64,000 bases of DNA from Natrialba sp. SSL1 (lineage in GTDB: Archaea; Halobacteriota; Halobacteria; Halobacteriales; Natrialbaceae), in assembly GCF_001861355.1 (NCBI RefSeq), contig NZ_MASN01000048.1, forward strand, positions 1 through 64,000, read 5' to 3'. Position 1 is the first letter of the stretch; every line of letters starts with the position of its first letter. Below the pieces are notes generated by a model, which saw only the letters and a program-made list of their open reading frames with translations, was not told where the DNA came from and did no database searches. A program made the translations under genes and the position numbers. Below, piece after piece: positions 34,506-43,435 of this stretch.

Positions 34506-37469
34506 ATGAGTAATTACAAAGTCGGCGACCACGTCAAGTTCGCCGGCGGGCGTGGAGAAATTACGAAAATCGAGGAACGGCCCAATGGTAGCTACCTCCT
34601 CCACGTCTACACCTCGGAGGGACAGCTCCGTAAACTCCCCAGTGGTCTCCCTCATATCGAGAAACTCGATTCGGTCGTTGACCGTCTCGCAGCCGGCCAG
34701 TCTGACCCACCACTTCACTACGACCTTCGGGAGCGAGCGATTCAACTCGACCTCGCATATCGGTACGACCGCTTCCTCTCGCTGACGAACAACCGAATCG
34801 AGATCGAGCCCTACCAGGTCAAGGCAGCCTACGAAATTTTGAACTCCTACGACCAGCGGTATCTCATCGGCGACGAGGTCGGTCTTGGGAAGACCATCGA
34901 GGCAGGGATCGTCATCGAGGAGCTTATCGCTCGAGGGCGTGCCGATCGCGTCCTTATCGTCGCGCCTGCGCCGCTGACTGTCCAGTGGCAAGAGGAAATG
35001 CGCGAAAAGTTTGACCGAAACTTCGTCATCTACGACCGCGAGACCGTCGAGACGTATCGCCAGTCCCACCCGAACCAGAACGTCTGGGAACAGGAAGATT
35101 TCATCATCACCTCGATCGACTTCGCGAAGCAGACGACAGACGATCCCGACGATGACAGGGTTTCCGTGCTCGATGCACTCAAGAATCTCGAGCCGGAGTG
35201 GGACGTTGCCGTCTTCGACGAGGCCCACCACTTGACAGCACGGCGCTCGAGTGACGATTCCATCGAACGAACGCAGCGGTATCTGGTCGGTGAAGCGGTC
35301 GCCGATAACTCCGATTCACTCCTGTTGATGACTGGGACGCCCCACAAGGGCAAGTCCGATCAGTTTTACTTCCTTGTGAGTCTGCTCGATCCCTATCGGT
35401 TCAGCCACGAGTCCCAGATTCATCCCGACGGCCTCGAGGAGCTGATGATCCGCCGGCTGAAAGATGAGATGTACGACACCGACGGAACACGGATGTTCCC
35501 TGAGAAAAATATCGAGGCCCTAGGCGTCGAGATGTCCGATGCGGAGCAACAGCTCTACGACGATGTCACTGAGTACATCCGCGAATACTACAACCTGGCG
35601 CAGCAGGAAGAGAACCAAGCCGCCGGTTTCACGATGGTTATCTACCAAAAGCGGCTGGTCTCGAGCGTCCATGCTATCAGAAAATCTCTCGAAAACCGTC
35701 TGCGGGCGATCCAGAACGATGCCGTAGCCGAGGACCTCCCCGAAGATGTCCAAGAACTCATTCCCCGCTACAGCACCGAACCGGAGACGCTGACCGAGGA
35801 CGAACGAAGTCAGGTTGAGGAGGCCCTCGAGACGGTCACAGTCACGCTGAACCGTTCGCAGATGCAAGCTGAGCTCGATCGTGTTAAACAGCTCTGGCAG
35901 CAGGCAAAAGACATCGAGACCGACTCCAAGGCCCAACTACTTCGCCAGTTCGTCGGTCGGATCCTGCAAGAGGACCCAGACGAGAAAATCCTCATTTTCA
36001 CCGAGTATACGGACACGCTCGAGTACCTTCGCGATCAGGTGTTTCCAGAACACGACATTGCACAGGTATACGGCGACCTTGACCAGGATCGACGCCGGAA
36101 AGAGATGGAGAAGTTCGAAGAAGAGGCGAATCTGATGCTTGCGACCGACGCGGCTCAGGAGGGACTCAATCTCCAGTTCGCCCACATTATGGTGAACTAC
36201 GATCTCCCCTGGAACCCGATTCGTATCGACCAGCGTATGGGTCGACTCCACCGATACGGGCAGGAACACACGGTCGAGATTCGGAATCTCTTCTTCAAAA
36301 ACACTCGCGAGAGCGAAATTCTCAATCTCCTCGTTGAGAAGACCAACCAGATCGAATCCGATCTCGGGATGCGCTCCGACGTGATGGGGCGAGTCTTAGA
36401 GGACGTTGACCTGGACGAGACGATCATGGCCGCCATTGCCGAAGGAAGGCCGACAGACGAGGTTGTGGCAGACATCGAATCAACGATAGAGGAGCGCAAA
36501 GAGGCCTTGGAAACTGTCGAGAACGAGTTCCTCATTCGAGATCGGTTCGACCTCTCGAACGAGGACGACGAGGTACTCGAGGTCATCGAACGCAGTCAAC
36601 ACGGCGAAGTAAGCGAAGCCGACATCGAGGTTCTGGTTCGGGAGTTCTTTGACGAGTTCGGTGGGACAATCAAGGGGGTTCGGCCCGGCCCTGCACGCTC
36701 TGATGGCGACGTCTACCAATTGGACGTTCCCGACGTTCTATCCGGTGATCAGGTAGCAGGACAGTACGACAGTGCAACCTTTACGAAACAGATCGCGATG
36801 GAAAAAGACGATGTCGACTTCATTGCGCTCGATCATCCATTGGTCCAGTCGCTCATCGAATTCTGTCTCAACTCAGACCGCATACAGGGACAGGTCGCTG
36901 TGAAAGTCGCTGCCGAAGATGAGCCGGCACCAGGGATTCTCTTTACTTACCGGTTAGGATACGTCTCAGGAGCAGGTGATGTAGTCACTGAGAAGCTTGT
37001 TCCGCTGTATGTTACGACCGATGGCGATGTCACTACCAATACCCCTGAGATAGTCGATACACTTCCGCCAGAGGAAACGACGTCCATCCAAAGTCTCGAG
37101 ACCCTGGCGTCGATTGGAGACGATCTGCATGAAGAGGCACAGATGGAAGCCTGGACTCAGGTCGAATCGTTTGCGGACGAAGCCCGTGAAGAGCGTGAAC
37201 GTGAAATAGCGATCAAGCGCCAGCATGCGGAACGGTACTTCAAAGAGGAAATCAGCGAGTGGGAGGAGCGCCTTGAGACATACCGACAACGCGACGAGGA
37301 GGGCAAAGATATGTCTGCTCCGATCGGAAACGCTAAACGAGAGCTCGAATCACTCCGTCGGAAACGCGATACAGAGTTGGAACGCCTCGAAGAGGAGAAA
37401 CACGTCACACCGGAAGAGCCAGACTTGGTGTCCGCTGCGTTCGTCATTCCAGACGACGAGGTAGAGTGA
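34506..37469 (+). CDS. SNF2/RapA-type DNA translocase
   Basis: 987 residues. An N-terminal KOW/SH3-like stretch (YKVGDHVKFAGGRGEITKIEE) leads to the helicase: DEVGLGKTIEAG at about 123-134, VFDEAHHL near 238, LLLMTGTPHKG, then the second core with LIFTEYTDTLEYL, ATDAAQEGLNLQFA and QRMGRLHRYGQ near 577-587. A long C-terminal coiled coil follows. RapA and DrmD-like proteins of this type move along DNA and displace bound proteins. Its last base overlaps the TBP gene (TGATG). GC is again high, unlike the 3' half of the preceding gene. Confidence 0.92.
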   Translation: MSNYKVGDHVKFAGGRGEITKIEERPNGSYLLHVYTSEGQLRKLPSGLPHIEKLDSVVDRLAAGQSDPPLHYDLRERAIQLDLAYRYDRFLSLTNNRIEIEPYQVKAAYEILNSYDQRYLIGDEVGLGKTIEAGIVIEELIARGRADRVLIVAPAPLTVQWQEEMREKFDRNFVIYDRETVETYRQSHPNQNVWEQEDFIITSIDFAKQTTDDPDDDRVSVLDALKNLEPEWDVAVFDEAHHLTARRSSDDSIERTQRYLVGEAVADNSDSLLLMTGTPHKGKSDQFYFLVSLLDPYRFSHESQIHPDGLEELMIRRLKDEMYDTDGTRMFPEKNIEALGVEMSDAEQQLYDDVTEYIREYYNLAQQEENQAAGFTMVIYQKRLVSSVHAIRKSLENRLRAIQNDAVAEDLPEDVQELIPRYSTEPETLTEDERSQVEEALETVTVTLNRSQMQAELDRVKQLWQQAKDIETDSKAQLLRQFVGRILQEDPDEKILIFTEYTDTLEYLRDQVFPEHDIAQVYGDLDQDRRRKEMEKFEEEANLMLATDAAQEGLNLQFAHIMVNYDLPWNPIRIDQRMGRLHRYGQEHTVEIRNLFFKNTRESEILNLLVEKTNQIESDLGMRSDVMGRVLEDVDLDETIMAAIAEGRPTDEVVADIESTIEERKEALETVENEFLIRDRFDLSNEDDEVLEVIERSQHGEVSEADIEVLVREFFDEFGGTIKGVRPGPARSDGDVYQLDVPDVLSGDQVAGQYDSATFTKQIAMEKDDVDFIALDHPLVQSLIEFCLNSDRIQGQVAVKVAAEDEPAPGILFTYRLGYVSGAGDVVTEKLVPLYVTTDGDVTTNTPEIVDTLPPEETTSIQSLETLASIGDDLHEEAQMEAWTQVESFADEAREEREREIAIKRQHAERYFKEEISEWEERLETYRQRDEEGKDMSAPIGNAKRELESLRRKRDTELERLEEEKHVTPEEPDLVSAAFVIPDDEVE

Positions 37470-38011
37470 TGGTTACTATCACTAACGTTGTTGGATCTGG
37501 TAGTCTCGGCCTCGAGTTAGACGTTGAACAACTCGGTGCCGATCTCGATGTTCCGTATACGGAGCACGATCCAGAAAACTACCATGGGCTCTACGTTCGG
37601 TTAGAGGAAGACGGGCCGCTGATCATTGTTTATCGAAGTGGGAAGTACATCATCACTGGTTCTTCGAGTCTCAACCAGCTTGAAGAATCGAACGATGCGT
37701 TCCTGAATAAGCTGTCTGCGTTGAACGAGATCGATGTTCCCGAGGAGACTGGATTTTCGGTCCAGAATATCGTCAGTACTGCAGAACTTGGAGCGGATGT
37801 TAACCTAAACGCACTCTCGATTGGTCTTGGTCTCGAATCAACTGAATACGAGCCAGAGCAGTTCCCGGGACTTGTCTACCGGCCAAAAGAGTACACTGCT
37901 GTGATCTTGCTATTCGCGAACGGCAAAGCGGTCATCACTGGTGCACCGACTGTCGATGTCGCAACGGATGCATTTGATCATCTCCAGTCTCGAGTCAACT
38001 CACTGCTTTAG
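37469..38011 (+). CDS. Divergent TATA-box-binding protein in an RM operon
   Basis: 180 residues from the ATG at 37469 (GTG at 37466 is also in frame). Two TBP repeats: ITNVVGSGSLGLELDVEQLGADL...LIIVYRSGKYIITG and VQNIVSTAELGADVNLNALSIGL...FPGLVYRPKEYTAVILLFANGKAVITGA. The second repeat is close to normal TBP. The first is altered, with YHGLYVRLEEDG where FPGLVYR is expected and a Tyr where a TATA-inserting Phe normally sits. It is translationally coupled to a SNF2 gene. It may direct transcription of the operon or bind TATA-like DNA as part of a defence system; both are inferred. Confidence 0.9.
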   Translation: MVTITNVVGSGSLGLELDVEQLGADLDVPYTEHDPENYHGLYVRLEEDGPLIIVYRSGKYIITGSSSLNQLEESNDAFLNKLSALNEIDVPEETGFSVQNIVSTAELGADVNLNALSIGLGLESTEYEPEQFPGLVYRPKEYTAVILLFANGKAVITGAPTVDVATDAFDHLQSRVNSLL

Positions 38012-38062
38012 AGACTACCCTTCCGGTTCGAACGCCTGTTTTGGCAAATTATCGATCGTATC

Positions 38063-38410
38063 TCAGGCGTTTTCAGACTCGTCGTCACCACGGGCGAAAC
38101 TTGCCTGACTCTCACTGGAACCATCACTGTCGGTTGTGGGACCTTCGATGAGTTCCTCGAAGTCATCCACTTCATCGTACTGATCCTGGTATACCAACGC
38201 GGCTTTTCCGGGTGATGTGATCTCGTACAGTCCAGATCGGTCAGCCGGTCCAATCTTTTCAACGAGCCCGTAGTCCTCGAGCACCGGCAGCCGGGTGTTG
38301 ATGTTTTTGCGGGACTTCCCGGTGTGAGCGGCCAGGTTCGTCGCAACATTCCGTCCTTTGTCTTCCAGTCCTTCAAGGATGAGAAAGTCGGTTGGTTGAC
38401 GTAGTTTCAC
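38063..38410 (-). CDS. Winged-helix protein, phiH1-repressor-like
   Basis: 115 residues. PTDFLILEGLEDKGRNVATNLAAHTGKSRKNINTRLPVLEDYGLVEKIGPADRSGLYEITSPGKAAL is a typical phiH1-repressor-like winged helix with the conserved 'L..yGLv..i......GlY.iT..G' ending. An acidic C-terminal tail of about 45 residues follows. It faces the RM-SNF2-TBP operon convergently and lies downstream of the 472-aa plasmid protein. Likely a regulator of plasmid genes. Confidence 0.82.
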   Translation of the reverse strand: MKLRQPTDFLILEGLEDKGRNVATNLAAHTGKSRKNINTRLPVLEDYGLVEKIGPADRSGLYEITSPGKAALVYQDQYDEVDDFEELIEGPTTDSDGSSESQASFARGDDESENA

Positions 38411-38493
38411 GGGTAGTACTCTGTATTGAGAAAGTAGTTATGGTGACAAGTAATGTTTTTCGGCCAGTGAAACAGAAATCTCTCGCTGTACCG

Positions 38494-39912
38494 TCACGGT
38501 GTAGAAGATGTCGTATAGGTATCTGATGAGAGTTTCTCAAGTTCTGATTCGGCGGCTCGTTGAAGGTCTTCTTCAGCAGTTGGTCCTGGACTCGAGTCAG
38601 ATGCCACAAGAGCAGCAGAGACCGCGTCTCGATCGGCTTCACATACTCGTTCAAGGGCATCTTCGGATATTTGGCTCTTCTCGTCGGAAACCTTATTTGG
38701 ATACTTCGCTCGAGCAATTTTATTATCCAAGATCTGCTTTGGCATAGTTTCAATACCGAAATCGGCAGTCTCACAGAGTTTTGAGATCTGGTCAGCAGCG
38801 CGGTCGACCCAGTTATCCGGCGACGAATCACAGTCAGTTACTGCCGCAGATGAATCCGGGTCAAAGTTGGCGTATGCAACGATTTCTTCTGCTAACTCAG
38901 GTTGTTCTTCTGCAAGCCGAACAAGATTCAGTCGGAGGTCCTCACGCTTGGTTTTGACTGGGTAGTTATCAACAACAGCGGCAACAGTTCGACGTGCCGT
39001 TGCAGGTGAGACAGCCTCATTCAAAATCTCCTCACAGACAGCTGATTTTTCGATTCCAATACGCCCGTTCGACGCTGCGGCTTGCTTCCCGAGCTCGAGA
39101 ACGACGCGACGAGCACGAGCCTCTGGGTCGCCCTTGAGATACTCGACAGAAACCCAGCATTCCCACGGGTAGTCGTCCGGCCGGTCTGGGAGTTCATCGA
39201 CCGGCTTATAGAGCTTTGGTGTTTGTGGATGGCGACCAAGATTGAGCGTTTCAACGACTTGATTACGATATTTACGCATCGTTCGTTTCGTTGGTTCCCC
39301 GTCGCCAACAACTACTTCAATCGCTTCATCAAGGTCGTCACGACTGATTTGGTGACTTTCGCACGACATCTCGGTTTCGAGATAGTCGACAATCGCCTCG
39401 GTTTTTTCTTCGACTGTCCGCGGTTGTTTGTTGACACCATCCTGATCGTTGATGGTGTCCTCAGGGGGTTCATCCTCAGTATCATCGAGAGCAGTCGACA
39501 ATCGATCAGCTAAATCGGCAACCCACTCATGGAAGGGGTTGGTTCGGTACTGACGGAGCGCACGTGCAAGTTCAACACCATACGAATTTTTCGACTCCGA
39601 AACTGCGTTTCGGAAACCGTCTTTCGAATAGGGGGCAATACGGACCCGGACTTCAGTTTTCGAGTCAGTAGTGAGGTCGTCACCCACCAAACTGTGTGGT
39701 ATATCCGTTTCTTCTTCGGTGATGACGTCGTCGGCAAGAGTCTGTAGCTTCTTAACAGCGTCAGCAAAGCGGATATAGTCCTCTATTGCTTTCTCGACGT
39801 ACCGGCCGAGAGAACCTTTGTACCCGCCAGTTACATCACGGACCCATTCTTTGAAGAGTTCCCATTCAGACGTTGGGACAAGCCAGCCAAGATGTTCCAG
39901 ACCAGCACTCAT
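38494..39912 (-). CDS. Plasmid-type DNA-binding protein (472 aa), possible replication role
   Basis: 472 residues. The start (LGWLVPTSEWELFKEWVRDVTGGYKGSLGRYVEKAIEDYI) follows a pattern I have seen in many haloarchaeal plasmid proteins and looks like a ribbon-helix-helix or helical DNA-binding head. Residues about 180-215 (DDLDEAIEVVVGDGEPTKRTMRKYRNQVVETL) and 285-320 (KSAVCEEILNEAVSPATARRTVAAVVDNY) look like winged helices. No polymerase, AAA+ or recombinase motif is seen. The 560-bp non-coding region before it could be its target. A RepH-like role is possible but unproven. Confidence 0.65.
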   Translation of the reverse strand: MSAGLEHLGWLVPTSEWELFKEWVRDVTGGYKGSLGRYVEKAIEDYIRFADAVKKLQTLADDVITEEETDIPHSLVGDDLTTDSKTEVRVRIAPYSKDGFRNAVSESKNSYGVELARALRQYRTNPFHEWVADLADRLSTALDDTEDEPPEDTINDQDGVNKQPRTVEEKTEAIVDYLETEMSCESHQISRDDLDEAIEVVVGDGEPTKRTMRKYRNQVVETLNLGRHPQTPKLYKPVDELPDRPDDYPWECWVSVEYLKGDPEARARRVVLELGKQAAASNGRIGIEKSAVCEEILNEAVSPATARRTVAAVVDNYPVKTKREDLRLNLVRLAEEQPELAEEIVAYANFDPDSSAAVTDCDSSPDNWVDRAADQISKLCETADFGIETMPKQILDNKIARAKYPNKVSDEKSQISEDALERVCEADRDAVSAALVASDSSPGPTAEEDLQRAAESELEKLSSDTYTTSSTP

Positions 39913-40476
39913 GATGCAATCACCCCGGAAAGAACTTCGAAGAAACCACCCAAGATGGGTAATGTCAGATCATCATCACACAGTATGGGAAGAAGGGTAA
40001 GGGGGTGTGTTCCGTCGTGACGGAAGAAGCGAGCCGTAGCTAGATCGTGTTTCGGTTAGAGAGGTGCTCTCCCATGACTTTTCCCTCCAGCAACTTCCTA
40101 TGGGGACGTTTGGAGCAGCCTTCATCACCGAAGAACCGCCCCGTACCTCACACAGGTTGGGTGGTGAGATACGCCAAACTATTGTTTTGGTATCTCCTCT
40201 ATCGGATAGAAGTTCAATTCCTGCTTCTAACCGACACTTAGATAGTGCTTTACTTCTAAAGTAAAGCCGTCGGCACAACGGGGATTCCCTTACCAAGAGT
40301 GTCCCGTTGATGTCGATGGATAGCTTCCTTTCCATTTCTGGTGTTAGTAGTACCGTCTGTCGCCGATCGATCGTATGTTCTGGTTGTCGGCAGGGAGTAC
40401 TGTTGTTTTCCTATTCACACAAACTCCTATGAGATTGCGTAATAATAAATAGTTCGGCGATGCAGATATACAACAC
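39913..40476. other. Gene-free stretch between divergent plasmid-type genes
   Basis: About 560 bp separating the 472-aa gene from the rightward 205-aa gene. It includes AT-rich DNA near 40215-40260 and 40440-40470. I see no Orc1-type box. It could hold a control region or an origin used by the 472-aa protein, but nothing in the sequence settles this. Confidence 0.4.
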
Positions 40477-41094
40477 ATGGACTTAGATCGCCCCGCAGCA
40501 TTGCTGACAGATGCACAACGAGAATATCTACGCGGTGAAAAGGAATTTAAGCGGCCTGTTCACGAGCGAAATCTCCGGTCACGGATTCGGGAGCGTCTTG
40601 TGGCAGCAACGCACGATCTCACATTACTGTATAATGAGTTAGATCCAGAAGATCGAAAGATGGTGTATAGCGTTACGGGGTATGACTTAGCTGATCGTGT
40701 TGATGACGAACTTGAAAGGGATCCTGAGCTTGTTGGTGCAATTAGAAGTTCAATAGCGTTCTTTTATGAAGCCGCTCATGATTCCGGGAGAGATGCCGAA
40801 TCAATCGTTGAAACGGCAGTTGGGCAGGTTGAGCAGCGTCGTAACTCATCCACAATAGTTGATGTCAACCTCGAAGTCGAGAAGAGTCGGCTCGACTATC
40901 TTGCAGATCGCGGTCGCAGTAAGATGGAACAGATGGATGATCTTTCGAATGCCGAAGTGCGTGCGTTACTCGAAGCAGAAACGGAGGAGATCGATCCAGA
41001 CGATGTTTCCATGTATCTCCGTAACAAATGGGAGTGGTCGATACATTCAGACGAGCAGACTGATGACTTTGACGACACCGACACCGGAAAGTGA
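40477..41094 (+). CDS. Haloarchaeal hypothetical protein
   Basis: 205 residues. The start LLTDAQREYLRGEKEFKRPVHERNLRSRIRERLVAATHDLTLL belongs to a domain common in haloarchaeal plasmid and island proteins, helical and basic-acidic. The rest is helical (VYSVTGYDLADRVDDELERDPELVGAIRSSIAFFYEAA) and the C-terminal part is acidic. No enzyme motif. It ends in the DNA of an IS1341-type end, so the last residues may have been altered by that insertion. Divergent to the 472-aa plasmid protein. Confidence 0.7.
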   Translation: MDLDRPAALLTDAQREYLRGEKEFKRPVHERNLRSRIRERLVAATHDLTLLYNELDPEDRKMVYSVTGYDLADRVDDELERDPELVGAIRSSIAFFYEAAHDSGRDAESIVETAVGQVEQRRNSSTIVDVNLEVEKSRLDYLADRGRSKMEQMDDLSNAEVRALLEAETEEIDPDDVSMYLRNKWEWSIHSDEQTDDFDDTDTGK

Positions 41095-41207
41095 ACTACC
41101 CCGCCTACTCGCCAGCAGAAGCTGGCTCCTTGAGGCAGGGACTTCCTGCTCCGACGACACGACTTGCAGACTCCGTAATTGGATCCACAGCGGTAGCAGT
41201 CTTCACC
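41089..41207. mobile_element. IS1341/IS605-type end remnant
   Basis: The stretch beginning gtgaactaccccgcc and continuing with gacttcctgctccgacgac, cacgacttgcagactccg and ccacagcggtagcag matches, from memory, the terminal sequence of haloarchaeal IS1341-type elements. There is no transposase gene here, so it is a solo end or a short non-autonomous copy. It overlaps the last bases of the 205-aa gene. Confidence 0.5.
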
Positions 41208-41243
41208 GGTAGATTTTTGCCTCCAAGTGAGCGACCTAGAGGT

Positions 41244-41348
41244 ATGACCCTCGAGGACACCATCCGAGAATTAGAGGATCGTCTCGGAATGAGTCGGAGT
41301 GAGGAAGTGGAAGAAACCGGTCGGACTGTCGCTCGTCTTCAGGACTAA
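41244..41348 (+). CDS. Small helical peptide (34 aa), possible antitoxin remnant
   Basis: MTLEDTIRELEDRLGMSRSEEVEETGRTVARLQD from the ATG at 41244. It is too short for most searches. Its amphipathic charged helices look like real haloarchaeal protein, while the upstream in-frame part lies in IS-end DNA. It stops 1 bp before the convergent stop of the Fic/Doc-like gene. It could be a small antitoxin or the N-terminal stump of a longer gene. Confidence 0.4.
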   Translation: MTLEDTIRELEDRLGMSRSEEVEETGRTVARLQD

Positions 41349-41349
41349 T

Positions 41350-42231
41350 TTACTCGAGTTCTTTGAGTTCGCCCGCAAATTCGTGTTTTGTGAGTCCGTC
41401 AGTATCGAGCATATTGGTCATTCCTGCCCGATGGACGGCTTCTTCAGTAAAGTCAATCCACAGTTCTTCGTGTCGTTCTGCGTATCGTCTCCATCGCTCA
41501 TTCCGCTGAAGATCTAACTCATACTCTTCAAGCGGAATTTCAATATCGTGCTTTCGTACGAGTATATCGCATCCGAACTCCTCGAGATACTTGAACCGAC
41601 CACCCTTTCGTCGAACTGTCAGCAAGCGTTTGGATTCGTTGATGTATTCATTGACCCACTCCATCCAGTCGTACTCGTCGGTCTTATCGAGGGGTTTCGC
41701 TGTCTCCGGCATCGAGAAATCCGGGTTCACCCGCCTGAGATAGAGCTGGCAGATCCCAATGGCCGTTCGATGATTCGCGTTGGGCAGCGCGTGCTTGAGG
41801 ATCAAATTCGAGGCCAGGCGACCCGCCACCTCGACTGCTGTTCCGTTCCAGTCAATCTGGTTAAGCGCTGGTTCGATCGCTTCGGCTGCGATATCCTTGT
41901 ACGCTTGTACCCGCTTCCCTTCCTCCTCGTAGTTCTCCTCGAGGACGTTCCTGAAGACGGTAACCAACCGAGTCGCGATGACGCTGTTCGCCGATTCCAT
42001 CGAATCGATGTACTCGACGAGATCGTAGTCAATCTCGTCCGCTGCCCCGCTGGCACCGGACGCGGTATAGACGATGTAGACGGTCCGGTCCAACTCGAAC
42101 GACTCAACTTTGACCGATTTGTGCCCGTCGTACCCGACGATGCGGTCCCCCATAGCTTCCAAATCAGGACTAACAAAGTCTATTGAGAACTGCTTATCCA
42201 GTTCGTGGTGGTAGGGAACCCGATTTTCCAT
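41350..42231 (-). CDS. Fic/Doc-family protein
   Basis: 293 residues. The motif LILKHALPNANHRTAIG (H147 to R155) is the Fic/Doc active loop, H-x-x-x-x-A-N-x-R, close to the Doc version (HxFxxANKR). Helices before it (NQIDWNGTAVEVAGRLASNLI) fit the fold. Fic proteins transfer AMP or phosphate to target proteins. The N-terminal domain (1-75) and C-terminal 110 residues are not recognised. No inhibitory (S/T)xxxE(G/N) helix is obvious. It lies near an ADP-ribosylglycohydrolase, so nucleotide-type protein modification is a local theme, though the two reactions differ. Confidence 0.75.
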   Translation of the reverse strand: MENRVPYHHELDKQFSIDFVSPDLEAMGDRIVGYDGHKSVKVESFELDRTVYIVYTASGASGAADEIDYDLVEYIDSMESANSVIATRLVTVFRNVLEENYEEEGKRVQAYKDIAAEAIEPALNQIDWNGTAVEVAGRLASNLILKHALPNANHRTAIGICQLYLRRVNPDFSMPETAKPLDKTDEYDWMEWVNEYINESKRLLTVRRKGGRFKYLEEFGCDILVRKHDIEIPLEEYELDLQRNERWRRYAERHEELWIDFTEEAVHRAGMTNMLDTDGLTKHEFAGELKELE

Positions 42232-42275
42232 TTCGTCCGTAACAACACGTACCCCTTCATACTAATAACCAACAA

Positions 42276-42470
42276 ATGATCTCCGTTCACGAAGTGACAG
42301 GCGACTACGACGTGATCGCTATCGGTAAGTTCGAAGATACAGACGATATGAACGATCAGATCAAGGCGTTGATCACTGATCCCGACATCAACCAGTCAAA
42401 CACGAGTATCGTTCTCAACACTATAACCGAAAACGAACAATTCGAACTCGTGGTAAACGAAAGCAACTAA
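42276..42470 (+). CDS. Lrp/AsnC ligand-binding (RAM) domain fragment
   Basis: 64 residues: [46 protein letters not shown].... This is the second half of the RAM domain of Lrp/AsnC regulators, with the conserved VTGDYD and the TSIVLN strand. The helix-turn-helix and the first strand and helix of the RAM domain (about 30 residues) are missing. Stand-alone RAM proteins exist in haloarchaea, but this one is shorter than those, so it is probably truncated. It is divergent from the Fic/Doc gene and convergent to the glycohydrolase. Confidence 0.7.
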   Translation: MISVHEVTGDYDVIAIGKFEDTDDMNDQIKALITDPDINQSNTSIVLNTITENEQFELVVNESN

Positions 42471-42472
42471 CT

Positions 42473-43381
42473 TCACGCCACCTCTGTGAGCTCAACCGCC
42501 AATGATTCGAGTTCGTCTGTTTCATCAATGGCAGAGAGCCAACGATCCGGAAGCTGTGACGCACCGAACCGTGCACCAGCAACTGCGCCCGCAATCGCCC
42601 CGATCGTATCAGTGTCACCACCACGATTAACTGCGGTCACAATCGCTTCTTCAGCGCTACTGGCGAGTAGTCCATCGTGGAGAGCCGTTTGCAGCGAGTG
42701 GACGACGTACCCGGACGTTTCGAGCGTCCCTGGCGAGGTCCCGTCGGCGAGAGGCTCGAGTGCGGTCACGAGCTCGTCCGGAGCATCGTCTGCGACGTAA
42801 TCGAGCGCCCCCTCCAGCGGCGTGTCGACGTCCTCGAGCAGACCGGCCACCGTGAGGTTGAGAATCGCACAGCCGTACGTACACCGCGGGTCAGCATGCG
42901 TAATCTGAGAGGACTGTCGGCTCACGTCCACGAGCTGGTCCCAATCAGTCGCGTACGGGATAGCAAGCGGTGGACACCGCATCACACTCCCGTTCCCGGC
43001 GTTCGAACCTTCTGGGCTGTCCTCCCAGACCTCTTGCCCTGCCTGGTTCCATGTTTCCCCTTTCTCGAGGCGACTGAGCGAACGCAACGTCACCCGCCCA
43101 ATGTCAAACGGATCGCTCTCGTACCATGCGACGAACCGATTCGCCATATCAGCAGGATCGAACTCCTGTTTCTCGACGAGACTCCGCGCAATACAGAGTG
43201 CCTGCTCGGTGTCATCAGTAATCGTTCCAGCCGGCTTGTTCCACGTTCCGTACCCGACCATCTCGTCGAGGTCGCCGTACTCAGCAGTAATCGTAGACGC
43301 TGTGTCGAACTCGACCGGTCGTCCAAGCGCATCCCCACACGCCAGCCCGACCAAGACACCGCGGGCGCGGTCAAGATCCAT
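42473..43381 (-). CDS. ADP-ribosylglycohydrolase
   Basis: 302 residues, the normal length. Motifs: GVLVGLACGDALGRPVEF near 8-25, TDDTEQ at 55-60 (metal-binding Asp pair) and NRGGDTDTIGAIAGAVAGARFG near 250-270, the second metal site of the DraG family. It should remove ADP-ribose from proteins or nucleic acid, needing Mg2+. A second, truncated copy lies at 46420-46915. It may reverse the action of a local or phage ADP-ribosyltransferase, or serve as an immunity protein; no transferase is confidently seen here. Confidence 0.92.
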   Translation of the reverse strand: MDLDRARGVLVGLACGDALGRPVEFDTASTITAEYGDLDEMVGYGTWNKPAGTITDDTEQALCIARSLVEKQEFDPADMANRFVAWYESDPFDIGRVTLRSLSRLEKGETWNQAGQEVWEDSPEGSNAGNGSVMRCPPLAIPYATDWDQLVDVSRQSSQITHADPRCTYGCAILNLTVAGLLEDVDTPLEGALDYVADDAPDELVTALEPLADGTSPGTLETSGYVVHSLQTALHDGLLASSAEEAIVTAVNRGGDTDTIGAIAGAVAGARFGASQLPDRWLSAIDETDELESLAVELTEVA

Positions 43382-43435
43382 GCCCCATCCAACGAATACG
43401 TGTAAGAAAAACGTATGGTCGCGGTCACTCGTTAG

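Noticed and set aside
30231..38011. Complete DISARM or BREX system
   Set aside because: Methylase and SNF2 genes are present, but DrmA, DrmB, DrmC, BrxC/PglY, PglZ and other required members are not seen.
41091..41243. N-terminal part of the 85-residue frame ending at 41348
   Set aside because: It is translated from IS1341-type end DNA; only the last 34 residues from the ATG at 41244 look like protein.
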